A stretch of 64,000 bases of DNA from Nephrocerus scutellatus (taxonomy: Eukaryota > Arthropoda > Insecta > Diptera > Pipunculidae): assembly GCA_947095585.1 (NCBI GenBank), contig OX352761.1:114191890-114255889 (forward strand), in the 5' to 3' direction. The stretch's first letter is position 1. Each line of letters begins with the position of its first letter. Under the pieces are notes generated by a model, which was not told where the DNA came from, ran no database searches, and saw only the letters and a program-made list of their open reading frames with translations. Of the stretch, positions 45,656 to 57,789 are shown one piece after another. Both the position numbers and the translations under genes were made by a program.

Positions 45656-46175
45656 TTGGACTAATTTAGTAGATGTTGCCCGTAAATGTTTATCAAAATT
45701 ACTCTTAGTTAAACTGTAAATTGCATATTTCATACCGTCGATATTTTTATTATGTGGCATGGCCTCAAATCATCGTGACTTGCCGCTGTCAGTTGACTAG
45801 TATTGATTACTTGGTACTTGCTGTTGTTCTCCTTGCAATTTCCTAGCCTACGGCCTACACAAAACCGTAATTTAATGCATACCAGAACCCAGCAGTAGTC
45901 TAGTGAATTTTACTTTTCGTGCCGGCCCGCGACATACACAAATTCCAAGTGCCAACGGCTTGCAAGTTGCAGCAAATAATTGTATTTCTGTGTTTGTTTT
46001 TTGGTGTTTTTTTCCGTCTCCTGTAATCTAATCGCCGTCAGAAGTCAGAACATAACTTTGCTGCACTGCAGTTGTGGTCTGCAAGGCTTCTTTGTTATAT
46101 CTGCCTTTGCTTCGATTTCGTAACAAAAACTGAGGCAACACCACGTGTAATAATTTATTTTTAAAGCTACTCAAT

Positions 46176-47805
46176 ATGGCCAAAAATAAAAGCACTGTAT
46201 ATCTTGGCTATGAAGACGAAGAAATTAATTCGAAACACACAACTTTTCTAAACAGCACTGTGAACAAAATTGGTGGCTCTCCGGTAAATAGTTTGTGTTT
46301 TTATTGCATAACAAAGCACACAAGAAGCGGCAGCTGCGTTGCTGATGCCCTTTATGAAACTAGGTCAATTCCGTTCTTGAGATTTGTATTTTTTTCTTTC
46401 CTTTTCAATAGGATTGGCCAATGACCGAAATTAAAATACCTAACTGTCCATTATGTTCTGGAGTTCGTCCAATGATTGTCCAGTTGTACGCTCCGCTGGA
46501 AAATTCGCAGTTCCATCGTACGCTCTATATATTCGCATGTCTCAATCCATCATGTTCCAATAATTCAAAAAGTTGGCTTTGTATTCGAATTCAACAAATG
46601 GATAAATCCAGTAATTATGACGGTCAAAATGCTGCAGCTCCACAAGCAAATAAGAATAGATCTTTACAACAAAAGATCTCATGGTGTGGCGGTGCAGATG
46701 ATTGGGATATAGATTCAATGGAAGATGATTCATTATGTGATGCGACGTTTCAAAGTCCAAATAATACCGAAGAAAATGGAAATTTAATAGAGAAAACCAA
46801 AAACGATAATTCACCCCGTGGTGGCACCTCGGATGACGACGACGAGAGCAATTCTATGGAGAATGATATCGTATGTGATTTTGGAAACTTGCAAATGATG
46901 GAACGCAGTGGCATTACCGATGCAGAAGATGATAATAAGAATGCCAATTCTGGTATGGTTTGCGGTGGTGCAAGTGGCGGCAGTGTTGGTGCTTTTGGTA
47001 CTGTCAACGTGAATGCAACTGGGATGTGTTTCGCTGAGATTGAAGGTGGTGAAACTGATGTGGTATACGTGGAATCACCCAAAGCACCTGAACGTGACTT
47101 AATTGCGCTATTAAAGCAAACATCTACATCACTTGGACCCCTATCGAAAATTTCCGATCTGACACTGAAGCCATTCTTTTTGGCTGTAGATTTGGCTGAC
47201 AATTCCAATGATTGTACATTGTCAGTTGATCATATTCGCGAACTCTATCAGGAGTACAATCGACAGGACGAGCTTCAAGCATCATCCATGTCAAAATCAC
47301 CTTCCCCTACTGCTAGTGGGGGTGGGGCTGTTGGTGGAGTTGCCGCTGAACAAGACCAGGAGATGTACGAGAAATCTATACCAGCACATGGAGATTTAAT
47401 GTTCTACCGATTTCTATCCACAATACAATCCAATCCTGGACAGATCTTAAGGTATGTTTTGGTTAAGCTTTGTTGTGCCAAATATCACAATTTTTATTTA
47501 TTCATTTTTAATTTTTTGTTTTCCTTTTTCCTTTTCTTTTACCTTACAGATATTCTCGTGATACGCTTCCACTATTAACTGCACCACTCTGTGAGCCGGT
47601 GCCAAAATGTCAGCATTGCAATGGTGAGACAATTTGTGAAGTGCAATTACTATCAACGATGATTCCTAAACTTAAAATTCAACAAAACAACGATCCGGCG
47701 CCAATTGAGTACGGTAATGTGTTAACTTTTACCTGCTTAAAAAGTTGCTGGGATACTCCAGATAAAATGCGTTACGAGAAAATTATTGTCCAACAAGAGA
47801 TATAA
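46176..47805 (+). CDS. trus: trus (toys are us), PDCD2-like protein (PDCD2L)
   Basis: PDCD2L-type proteins act as dedicated chaperone/adaptors for ribosomal protein uS5 (RPS2) in small-subunit assembly. Exons 46176-46283, 46412-47451 and 47550-47805, phases consistent, 467 residues. The N-terminus has the VYLGYEDEEI strand and GGSPDWP joined across intron 1; the zinc-binding part follows with CPLCSGVRPMIVQLYAPL and FHRTLYIFACLNPSC (residues about 44-82), then SWCGGADDWD. Residues about 125-230 are a low-complexity acidic, Ser/Gly-rich insert. The C-terminal PDCD2 domain has FLSTIQSNPGQILRYSRDT, CQHCNGETICEVQLL and CLKSCW near the end. The pattern (two-part domain, CEKSCW-like tail) fits PDCD2L and not Zfrp8/PDCD2, which has a MYND finger. 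Confidence 0.92.
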
Positions 47806-48890
47806 GCGAATGATACATAAATTCGATATTTCATTTAATATAAAATCAACTTAAAAGACAAAACACGTACTGACCTGATACAGATGAAAAAACGAAATTA
47901 ATTATGTACCTCTTTAAAAGAAGAAAACAACACACACCTACTATAATACAATTATAAACACCGTGTACTTCTAGTCATTGCACATTTTAACAAACAAACA
48001 CGTAGAATTAGTTGAATGAGATTTTAACATTTTAAAATTAGTATTTTTGGTCTTAAGTTTCCCTTTGTGCTTCGTACTCGCGCGACATAAATCTAATTAA
48101 TTTGATATTGATATTGAAGCAATTGATCGTCCTTCAAATTATTATCGCCATTGCTATAAGCTACATAAAGACATGTGATCCGCTAGAGCTGTGGAATAGT
48201 GGTTTCTCTTTGTCGGTCGTACAGGCATGAAAATGAAAGTTAACGTTAATGAAATATTTTTTGTTGAATATAGAAAACAATATCAATTACATAATGGCCT
48301 ACTAAATAGATTGTAAGATTTTAAATAACAATTAAAAGAGAATATGAAAAATTAACTCTCAACCACAACCGATATCACATTTGCAGAAAGAAATTTGAGA
48401 AACGGCTTTAAACGATTGTGTATTTCAAACATGCGTCCAGTTAAGGAACGTGATAGGGACACGTTACTCCCACTGTGTAATCAGAGATTAGATTCTGCCA
48501 GGCACTTCTCCAGTTGCCGATATCAATGTTGGAGCAATATTTATTTTTGTCGCTCCCAAATAACACGAGCTGTCAATCTGATCTACTAAACTCCATAGCA
48601 TTTGATGCCTTCAGATTTAACAAAGAGGTAACTGTTAACAAGCTAACCGCTTATTTAATGGACATTCTTCCAGATCAACAGACCACGTCAAAACTCAAGC
48701 CCTAATAAAAAAGACCCTTGATGTAATAGAAAAATGAGAAGGTGGATTACGCACGAACACAAATAAATTTCAAAGATAAAAAAAAGCTGGAAGGCCGTTA
48801 TGGAGAACAGATCAGATGTACCGCCCCAAAACGAGTCGTTGTTCAACAGCGAAGATCTTAAAAATGGTTACCCATCAATACGGATGAGAA
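47806..48890. other. trus 3' flank
   Basis: AT-rich to about 48360, then 48370-48880 is more balanced in composition and may be an old retroelement piece, but no motif is recognisable in any frame. Confidence 0.4.
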
Positions 48891-48892
48891 CA

Positions 48893-49055
48893 TAATAATA
48901 ATATTATTCGGCGCAACAGACCATTGCGGTCCAAGTCCTAGCTTCTCGCAACCATTCGTGTTGAGCATGTATATTTTTGCACACAAATGGAAGGGATCTA
49001 CAATTTAAGGCAGGATCCGAACGGCGAATTGAGAAACTTTCTCTGACAAGTTATT
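48893..49055 (-). mobile_element. tRNA-like SINE, copy 3 (partial)
   Basis: ATAATAATATTATTCGGCGC start and AGGCAGGATCCGAACGGCGA, ending at TCTGACAAGTTATTAGTA. Lacks the B-box end, i.e. 5'-truncated in element sense. Confidence 0.7.
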
Positions 49056-49059
49056 AGTA

Positions 49060-49685
49060 GCATTATCTAAAAAAGAATCCATAACATATTTGACTTTGAT
49101 TCTCGGTAACGCGCTTTCAGGCTCACAGAATGCGCAGATGCTGCTGCTACACCGTTGGACATGGTTTCCACGACCATCACCAACATCATACGCCTTGAGC
49201 TCAAATTGAGCGATACCACAACAAAGACTACACGTGCTCAGATCTGTCCTGATACTACAGCTCTATCATCGTGTAACCTTAGTGCACAACACGATTGGCG
49301 GCCTTCGCAAGACAGATGTTTTGGTTGCTATTTATACAAACTGTAAACCTATTCTCAACTATTAATAAAAATAGTTTAAAACAAATAATTTCGTTAACAA
49401 TATTACACAAATTCAAGAAGTATACTATATACTACAATTCCATTAAATCTAAACTTATGTACAATCGAAAATTAAAAAAAATTAGTTCATAAAATACAAA
49501 AAATGCATAATTTTAGATTAAAAAGAGTTAAAGTAAAAACGTTGGTGTTTTTTTATTTACATATTTTGTAATAATAACTAATTATGTTCGCAAACACCGT
49601 TCTACCCTGATAACATAAAACGGTAATGAGTTACAATGGATAGACTGAATATCACAGTAATCAACTGCAGTCTGCAACCTGACGC
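49060..49685. other. Spacer, 49.1-49.7 kb
   Basis: No recognised coding content; the frame at 49155-49346 reads a Thr-rich sequence without family match. Confidence 0.4.
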
Positions 49686-49689
49686 CAGT

Positions 49690-49760
49690 GAACACATAAT
49701 CATCATACATATTTGGCTCTACAACCGGAGTCCGGTCCTGGCCTCCCGCAAAGTGAACAC
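49690..49760 (-). mobile_element. LINE 3' end (RWRDFLREA family), copy 5 (short)
   Basis: ATTTGGCTCTACAACCGGAG then TCCGGTCCTGGCCTCCCGCA, the reverse complement of the family 3' tail. Only about 60 bp is kept. Confidence 0.6.
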
Positions 49761-50139
49761 AGGAGCCACAAAAAGGCCCTCTGAGAGGCCATTTACAATG
49801 TACATTTTGCGACAAATGATATCGACTATGTCTTCGTTGGAAATAAAAGTTATGGGATTAAATGTGTATATTTTCATAATTATTGGATCAGAAGGTTCTT
49901 TCCTGCTTACGAGAAGATGGAAGACAGCCTTAAGCCAGCCAATACCCCAAAAAGGTAAAAAGGTACAGTTAACATCAAGCACTACTAAGCTTAAGAAACA
50001 ATTAATTGAAGTGTAGTCTCCGTACGCTATATTGGTGATCTGATGGCTTGTCTTCAGGAGAAGTAGTCAACCCTCTCATCACTTTGATTAAAGACAAAAT
50101 TGTCGCACTTGATATTTCCCAAGGCTCAAGGAATGCTCG

Positions 50140-50240
50140 ATGTAACGGAACCTCTTACGCACCCTTATAATGCTTGGCACAGCGTGGGCATTAAGGAAAA
50201 GGAGGAGAAAAAGGACGAGGAGGAACTATAATTTTTCTTC
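50140..50240 (+). repeat. Repeat shared with 22100-22200
   Basis: GCACCCTTATAATGCTTGGC and GGGCATTAAGGAAAAGGAGG, same order and orientation as at 22100-22200. Neighbouring 49760-50140 and 50240-50980 show no recognisable coding content. Confidence 0.5.
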
Positions 50241-50984
50241 TGCGTGATCTCTTGTAGGCTACTTCTAATCGGATTTCCTTTTGTTGTTCACTGGCTCAAG
50301 TCTGCTCATCAAGAGTGCAGCAGCGTTTGCTAAGCACTTTGTATTCTTAGCCTAAAAGCACGCAAAAATACAATAGATTCGGATTTAAATGAATTTTAAA
50401 TTTAAGTTAACTTTTAAATTGTTTTAGAGCTTCAAAAACCCAATAATGTCTGTCTTCTGGCATTGAAGCGAGACATAAACTTTCTGCCATTATCGATGAT
50501 TTCTACTTGTATCAAGGAAACCAAAAACCCCACAGTTCCCGGTATGGGCGTTAGTATATAAGCCTTGTAGGAATGACCACACATCGCCAAAAATACTATG
50601 AAATGTTACGGCATTCTGATCGCATGCAAAAAGTCATTCATCCTCGTAAAAAATTCTTTGGATTAGAAACTATTTGTTAGACCAATCAATCTAATTAAGC
50701 TGTTTCAGACGGATGAAGTCTGAAATTTCCGATGACTCTGATTTTCCTTCCATTCTGATAAAAGTGTTAAAGTGTGCGCATCTTTCGATCGCGTGTACTT
50801 TTGCCTAGAATATGCTCGGGTACTGCCCTATTGCTTCAGAGTTTTAAGTTCTTGACCCATGCACTTCTGCTTTTTTTTGATCCATTCGTATACCAGTTTA
50901 TGGTTCCCGGATGTATCTGGTTCCGAGTTTCAGATCTGAATTCCTTCTTGGTGCTCATTATAATTTCAAAGTTCTTCTAGAATT

Positions 50985-51510
50985 CAAGCTTTTGCAGCAT
51001 GTTATCACACGGCATGCTCGCTAAAGGAATGTGCTTGGCACGTGATTCCACTATTCCTCTTGCCCTGCCCTCCGTGAAGCAGCCTACCTTACTCAAACGT
51101 TACTTTGTTTGCTCTCCACCATTATGTGCAGTGGGAGTAGCCCAAGGATTGCCTCCATACCCGCGGTGGGGCAGGTTCTCAAGTACCCCGTTATTTAAAC
51201 ACAGGCTAGCCTCTGTATCATTTCCAATTCCCTTCTTGCGGTGCTTGGTCCAATTCGCCCATGCCATTTCTCCATAGGTAATCATTGAAATAACAATCAT
51301 GGTGTACATCCAGCACATTATTCTGGGACTAACTCCCCAGGATTTTGCTGCCATCCTTCTTCACACCGTAAGTGCTGTTATTAATTTTGTCTGTTGGTGT
51401 TTGTTCCATAGCATTCTACAATCAAATATCAGTCAAAGGTACTTGACCTCTTTGATGATAGTAATTTGTTCTCCATTGAGGGTAATTGGGTGCATTCGTC
51501 CCAGCTTCCA
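50985..51510 (-). mobile_element. LINE RT thumb fragment
   Basis: Minus-strand frame reads MAAKSWGVSPRIMCWMYTMI then TYGEMAWANW, matching the RT thumb region (WGLSPxxxxWxYxxxVxPxxTYG) of R1/LOA-type LINEs, preceded by a KYLxLIFD-like piece near 51440. Related to but diverged from the element at 24080-25570. Confidence 0.7.
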
Positions 51511-51659
51511 TCAATTAGTGATGGGAACCAGAGTAATCTTTTTTGGGTTTACCCTAAGTCTCACCTCATGGCACCATCTGCTCGTGATGGGTTATCCGTA
51601 TTGGACTATGTCACAGTGCACTTCCTGGAACATGTATGCTGAGTTAGAAAAATGGCCGC

Positions 51660-52420
51660 TGAGTATCTCTGAAAGGGTAGATCGCATCCTAAACTAATTC
51701 CGTAGCAGGTCCCAAACGTGTTCAATGGGATTCATGTCCGGGCACATCGCAGGCCATGCCATAACGTTATTTTCCGTTTCTTGCAAATATTCGGTAACAC
51801 ACCTAGCATTGTCCTGTATTAGCAAGAAATATTCCCCAATAAACGGATGTTGTTAATGTAATATATGGAGTTCAGCGATCCTTCCACGATGCATAGTTCG
51901 GTTTTTCCACGCACTCCTGCCCACACCATGATGGAACCTTCCCAGAAATGTTCTCACTTGGCAACTGTTGCCGAAGAATTTATCTCACCTGATCGTCTCC
52001 ACACTCTGCTACGCCCATCTGGTGAGGGCAGACAAAACCTGGACTCATCAGTGAAAAGTACTTTATCCCAGTCGGCATCTGTCCAGTCCTGGTGAAGGTG
52101 AGCAAATTCCATTCGACGTCACTAATGCTTTATCGTGTACACGAGCTTTTCTTTCTCTCATGCCACTTTCCACTAATCACAGCCTCATCGTTTGAACATT
52201 TGCAGCTGTCCCTCTAACGATTCGAAGTCTGTGAGACAGCTCAACCGCTGTTTGGTGACGCCTTCGAAGGCTTTCAAGCACCAAATATCGGTCATCCTGG
52301 CAGAAGTTGCTCTGGCGAGCCTTGATGCCGGATGTAGGAGTGGGTTTCCCTTTATCTTCTTAAACTCGTCTCTTGTTTTTTTGTCAAATGTAAAAAAATC
52401 ACTTACAACTAACAAGTAAT
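51660..52420 (-). mobile_element. Tc1-like transposase remnant
   Basis: Minus strand: RRFCQDDRYLVLESLRRRHQ-like helix-turn-helix near 52250-52320, DADWDKVLFTDESRFCLHSP with a catalytic Asp near 52050, GSIMVWAGVRGKTELCIVEG near 51900, and CPDMNPIEHVWDLL with the third acid near 51725. Frameshifts split the reading frame. It sits between trus and FBXO9. Confidence 0.85.
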
Positions 52421-52424
52421 CAAA

Positions 52425-53150
52425 TTAAAACCAATTCATAACAAAAAACTTGTTACAAGACTGCGGGATCGCAGAATCCAAAATTGGTATATCTCACGTC
52501 TAGTATGAAAAAAACGATTACAACGCAGTTTTCCTCTATATAATGTACGAAGCGAAATGCAAAAAGATTGTGAAAACAGGCACACAAATAGATCATTGAA
52601 CCATCAGAAAGCCACAAAAATAACTCTGCAAAAACATAGGGGTATATTACCAAAATGATAACAACACATGACAGTATGACTGCGATCTGCGACACTTTTT
52701 TTGTAACTCACTTTATTTAATAAGGTAAATTTTTAGTGTTCGTAGTCGATTATGAGGAATTTCTACTAAAATTATTAACTCATAAAGTTAATTGATAAAA
52801 TCTATGCTGAACATATAGCAAGAAATATGAAAAAGAGAGGAGATTGAACAAACCATTGACTTAAAAGTCGTCGAAACAAAATATTGATAAACAATTTACA
52901 GAAACTTATATTCAGAGCCACTTGCTGGCCAATTCATTAATTCCCACTTCGAAGCTAATGCACAAACTTTCTTTTACTTTGAGTCAGTGGCAAGGCGGCT
53001 GCCTTGGATATCTTTTTTTGCTCAATCCTTTTTAGATCCGATTACAAAGAATTTTTTTTAAATAAGTATACTTGTATTTTACATTTTAAATATGTAGAAG
53101 TTCACATTACATATATATTATTCCAACAAAAGAGAAAATAAACATAAGAT
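52425..53150. other. FBXO9 3' flank
   Basis: AT-rich non-coding; no homology seen in either strand. Confidence 0.4.
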
Positions 53151-53155
53151 AGAGC

Positions 53156-53161
53156 TTTATT
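53156..53161 (-). terminator. FBXO9: FBXO9 polyadenylation signal
   Basis: TTTATT on the plus strand is AATAAA on the coding strand, 47 bp after the FBXO9 stop codon. Confidence 0.6.
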
Positions 53162-53207
53162 AAGAAAATAGTATATTGAATTGAAATCTTATATTACTGC
53201 GATAATT

Positions 53208-54822
53208 TTACCCCTTCAATGGCGAATCAGCTTCCAAATGATAACTCCGCACAACTGAAAACCACAGTGGCGGATATTTTGATGGACTCAGCTCGAATTC
53301 ACTGTTAGTTTCAATTTTATTACGTATCTGATTAATGGAATAGTGTTTCCATTGCAGTTGACAAAATTTTCGCCTCGGTGTACTTGTGATACCAAATTCA
53401 ATGCAGTAGGTGGTCGCTGCTATTTCAGAAGCGTCGTTGCTGTTTCTACGACCCTGTCGGCCGTATGAATGATGCGTTGGCGTTTGATTTACCCTATGAT
53501 ACTTTTTGAGCACTATAGTAATTGTGTCACCGTGTAGATGATAGGTACCACGGAGGATGTCCGGACGTTGTTGTGATAGCATTTTCATTTTGACCACACC
53601 TTGAGCTGGTTCATCAGAGCTTGTCATCATAAATACCCTGCCGTCCGGCATAAAGCGAATGTATCGGTAATACTCGATTAACTGCATTGGTCGGTAGTAC
53701 TGATCCTGGAAACTATTCTCGCCCATTCTCACGTAGGTAGTTTTGCTGATGTAACAACCATGAAAGTGTACTCGTTCACGTTCGATGAACATTTGTCGCC
53801 AACTATTGTATCCCTTGCTGGAAGAATTTGGAAAACTTTCCGACGCTATTCCCAAAGACGGTCCCCAAACTCTGAAACAACGTAAAATCATAAATTGTCA
53901 ATGAAACTTGTAACGCAATAAATAACTAAAGTGTCTGTAACTAAACATTTGTTTTTTTTAATATTAAGCCAACCGACTATTCTTACTTTAAACAAGCATG
54001 CCTCCAGATTTCATTATCTCTGGCACAAATATAGAATCCTTTACAAACAGCCGCACATTGTTCCAGTGAACGCAAGTCTAAATCCATCGACACAACCCAT
54101 CTCATAATATATATTAGGATTTCCATTGGTAATTCAGAAATATGTAATTCCGTGGAGATAACACCTTCATCACGACTATTCAAAATAAATTTTCCAAGTT
54201 TCGCCAGATCCATGTGAAACATTGAAGCTAACTCGCGTGTAGAATAGACCGAGTTATCTATGTTGTCTGATGATGGTGGCGAATCCAATTTCTGTATATT
54301 GTTATTATTCCTTTTTGTATATGAAGACGCATTCTTCTTACTCGTTTCATAAAATTTAAACTCAATGTCAGGAACAATTTGTACAGCCTTTTTGTAAAAT
54401 GTAATAGCATCATAAACTTTGCCGCACTGTTCCAGCTCAACTCCTTTGCGGAATAAGCTCTCCGCTATGGTTTGTTGTTGATCATTTTTATTAGAAACAT
54501 CAAGATTTTCATTGGATTTTGTACGTATTGTATCATCGCTATCATCTTCTGAGCTCTCAGGGTCAGTGTCCATGGCGGTCACTGCCGCGTTTTTCAACTC
54601 ATGTTCCCAATTGTCACGAAATTCATCTAGAGCTGATTTAAACGTAACAGTCATGGAATCAAAATTGGTTGTGCTACTGTTGCTGTTGGATAGTGGAGAG
54701 TTTGGTAAACCGGAAATATTAGATCCAGTGACGTTTGATGATGATTGTGATGAAGAGATTGCAGGAGGCTCATCCCCATCAACGCTTGTACTGGCGCCAT
54801 CTCCGCTACTAGGTGAGTACAT
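53208..54822 (-). CDS. FBXO9: F-box only protein 9
   Basis: FBXO9 is the substrate receptor of an SCF ubiquitin ligase; in mammals it targets TEL2 and TTI1 and so affects mTOR signalling. Exon 1 is 53987-54822 and exon 2 53208-53871 (GT-AG, phase 2), giving 499 residues. Residues 1-60 are Ser/Asn-rich; a TPR-like helical hairpin follows at about 118-155 (LFRKGVELEQCGKVYDAITF, then VQIVPDIEFKF); the F-box is at about 228-278 (LPMEILIYIMRWVVSMDLDL, then CKGFYICARDNEIWRHACLK). Exon 2 is the conserved C-terminal domain (YISKTTYVRMGE, YYRYIRFMPDGRVFMMTSSD, GTYHLHGD). The ATG at 54822 is the only in-frame methionine before the conserved part; the open frame runs about 200 nt further up without ATG. 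Confidence 0.92.
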
Positions 54823-56275
54823 AATGCCTACTAGAGAAATATACGATGCAATGTTATTACGGAAAAACTTTTTACACGATAAATGGTAATTCAATACCTT
54901 TGAAATATTTTGCAGGCGCGTTTTTAGTTCTCTGTATATATTACTCCTGTTCGCAGTAACGTTATTATTAGATTTTTTTAATGTCTCTGAATTTATACTA
55001 ATTTTGGATCTTTGATTGAAAAACAACCTGCTGTCAAGGATAGTTCACGGTCAGAGTACCGTATGATGAAGGGGCGAGAATGGCTTTTAGCCAATATGTT
55101 GTTGTGTTCCTGGAACTGTTCTCTTGCAATGATGATAAATTTGGATTGTATGGATGAGAAGTGGTGGCAACTTTTGGCCATTATACGTAGATCTAACGAG
55201 GAAATGAGCCAAGTATATTTTCACAAAATGTTTTTATTGTTTTTCTGTTCAAACTTCAAAGCGTCTGCAGTTCCTGTTACCAATTCAATTTTCTAACTTT
55301 GAAATTTTTTATGCAACACTAGCGCACTTAAATAAATTTGATACTTCGAAAATGTATTGGAAATTTTTCTGTTTTTACTCAATGTTTTTTAGCAAGGGTT
55401 TATGCGAAAAAGTACAATTTACCAATTGCACACGAACGAAATAACACCGCAGCGGTGATAGTGATCGGCGTTCGGTATTCGGTTCACAAAACTCTCCAAT
55501 GGCGTCAAGAATTATGCTTTCCGCTTGCTTCTAATCAAATAGCAAATTTTTACTAATTGCGCACGACTTTTTATATTGCCTGCGTATACATAAAGTATTC
55601 CTTAAAAAATTTTATATGCATATAACTAATTGCATTATGATGTGAGGAATGGTGATCCCTTCTTGTTTAGAGAGGAAATCAAGTAGATAGGTTTATAAAC
55701 ACAAGTTGCATGCGTCAGCTGACAGCTGAAGCTGATTTGTTTTCGTTTTGTCGTCACGTAACGACCCACATATTTTTAAAACATACATATAACAGACAAA
55801 ATTAAACAAAATAAAATAATAAAACAAAATCTAAAAAACAACTAGCTCTGTTAACGTATAACGAAATAAAAAATAAAATCCTAAATAAACAAAACACCAA
55901 AGACCACTTCGAATTTATGTAAAAAGTATTATTATTGAACACTTGTCATATCAACATGTTGATATATAATTTCGAAATGTGTCTTGTGTGATTTTAGAAA
56001 AAGTTCACTTTGTTTATATGCGCATCAAAATTCGGGATTGAAACTTCTGTCTTTCTGATCAAAACAACCATACAACGAAAGTTTTATTTTTTAAAGTCCA
56101 TGTTCGCCCACCTAGTTATTGGGATTAATCCGCCAAACTTAATTAAGAACCGATTTTGTTGTAGTTACTATAGCTAAAAGCATTGCTTTTAGCGATGGAT
56201 TTTGATCACTACAATCGTTGTTACAAAGTTTCACTTCAATCCATTTCATTACTGTACCATGAGTTAGAGTTGTAG
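54823..56275. other. FBXO9 upstream spacer
   Basis: Head-to-head spacer between FBXO9 and UBLCP1. AT-rich; no coding homology. Should contain the FBXO9 promoter. Confidence 0.4.
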
Positions 56276-56281
56276 TAATGA

Positions 56282-57011
56282 CTATAAATACGGCCCGAAA
56301 TTTTGAAATGAAACATAAATGATGCCGACTAATGTCATCTAGTGGTGCAATTAATTAATGTACGGCTCTTCCTTATTATCCTTAGTATTTTCCGAACACC
56401 TTATAAAACCTAGTGAAAAACCTGTGGTATGAGTTAGAGCGTGGCTACACGATCATGGGAATGAAAGTCATGTCCAGCAAAACAAGTAGGTTTTTAGTGA
56501 GTTTGAAAGAGAAAGCTTGATTCCATCGAGAATCCACCGAAAGGAAACTACAAAAAATGACTTTCGGCACAAGCATGAACGTTCTATACGGCAAAACAAC
56601 AACAAAATGACATACACACACAAATATGTAGCCACGCTTTTAGAGTTATATCCGATATATCCGATAATCCGATAAATCCGATAATTTTTTTCTCTGATCA
56701 GATCTGTCATATCACAAAAATTATCTGCTGTGTTTTTTTTAGTATCAGAGAAAGTTTTATTTTTCACCTGAATGCTCCATACATTTGTTCTGTATATTTG
56801 TTCAGAGTTTAAAGATCATATCCGTGAATTATTGGAGCGTAAAAAAAGGATTTCTCGGAGAATGAATGAATGAAAAAACAGATCTGAATTCTGACAGTTA
56901 TATTATCTCTCCGAGATCAAAAGAAAACACATCTTATAAATACGGCCCTAAATCTTGAAATGATACATAAATTATGCCAACTAATGTCATCTAGTGGTGC
57001 AGTTAATTAAC
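56282..57011. repeat. 75-bp direct repeats 655 bp apart
   Basis: TATAAATACGGCCC, then CTAATGTCATCTAGTGGTGC and TTAATTAA, occurs at 56282-56372 and again at 56937-57011 with a few differences. The MITE at 56443-56652 lies between the copies. Confidence 0.65.
56443..56652. mobile_element. MITE of the GTGGCTACA family, copy 2 (complete)
   Basis: Left CGTGGCTACACG and right GTAGCCACG are inverted ends, with TTAGAG immediately outside on both sides (a likely target duplication). Shares its core with 13161-13385. No coding capacity; about 200 bp. Confidence 0.7.
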
Positions 57012-57049
57012 GTTAATTATTAAGTTAATTAACCTTATAAAGCCTCACC

Positions 57050-57485
57050 TATTTTTTATTTTAATTATTTAAACAAAACCAAAATAAAACCGAAGTAACC
57101 GATATGGAAAATCTTTATCAAAAGCCTAATTTGGAAGTAGCTCTTCAACTCATCAAGAAACATATTGATTTTAGTGGAATTTACAATATTTTTGAGTCTT
57201 TTAAATTTTATACGTATGTGTACAACTTTTTTGTAAAAATTTGTAAGTGATCGGGCCCCGGGGTGGAGGGTCACCCATGCAAATTTTATGAAAAAGTACC
57301 CTTCAAATTTTATACGCATGTGTATCTCTGATGGACATCACTTTTTGTAAAAATTTGGAAGTGATCGGACCTCGGAATGGGGGGGGCACCAATACCAATT
57401 TAAAAAGTACCCGAGATTTTCTTCAAATTTTATACACATGTGTATCTCCGATTAGAAAATTTATAAGAAAATTTTTACTTTTTAT
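57050..57485. repeat. Dispersed tandem repeat, array 3 (inverted orientation)
   Basis: Two to three units with CTTCAAATTTTATACGCATG, TGTATCTCTGATGGACATCA, CTTTTTGTAAAAATTTGGAA and GTGATCGGGCCCC-like sequence; reverse complement of the array at 27510-28270. Ends with the TTTTTATGGGCGGTTTTTT end module. Confidence 0.7.
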
Positions 57486-57489
57486 GGGC

Positions 57490-57789
57490 GGTTTTTTAAT
57501 ATTTCTTTAATTCGATTTTGTTCTTTTATTACATTCTATTGTCAAGTAACTATTGTTAAATTCTTCTATTCCTTATCTGGAATGGAAAAAATAACTCGCC
57601 ATTTATTTTAAATTTTTAGACGACTTGGCACCATTTCTACAATGACATTTTTGCTTGATTTGACTGCCGATTGTTTCTTCTGACAAAACAAATCGTTTGT
57701 CAACAAGTAAAACGTTAAACTTCTTTATTCTAGAAATTGGTTTATTAAATACCATAGTAAAATTGGAAAACAACAAATAATTGTAAAAG
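57490..57789. other. UBLCP1 upstream region
   Basis: AT-rich spacer before the UBLCP1 start codon; the 5' UTR and promoter must lie here or within the repeat array just upstream. No element identified. Confidence 0.4.

Noticed and set aside
46750..47208. 152-codon minus-strand frame over trus exon 2
   Set aside because: Complement of the low-complexity acidic and Gly-rich insert of trus.
46176..47805. Assignment as Zfrp8/PDCD2
   Set aside because: No MYND zinc finger; order of motifs and the CLKSCW tail fit the PDCD2L (trus) branch.
54512..54889. 125-codon plus-strand frame over FBXO9 exon 1
   Set aside because: Shadow of the FBXO9 reading frame; composition follows the Ser/Asn/Asp codons of the true strand.
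54823..57789. Shared bidirectional promoter for FBXO9 and UBLCP1
   Set aside because: The start codons are 3 kb apart with repeats between them, so a compact shared promoter is unlikely.
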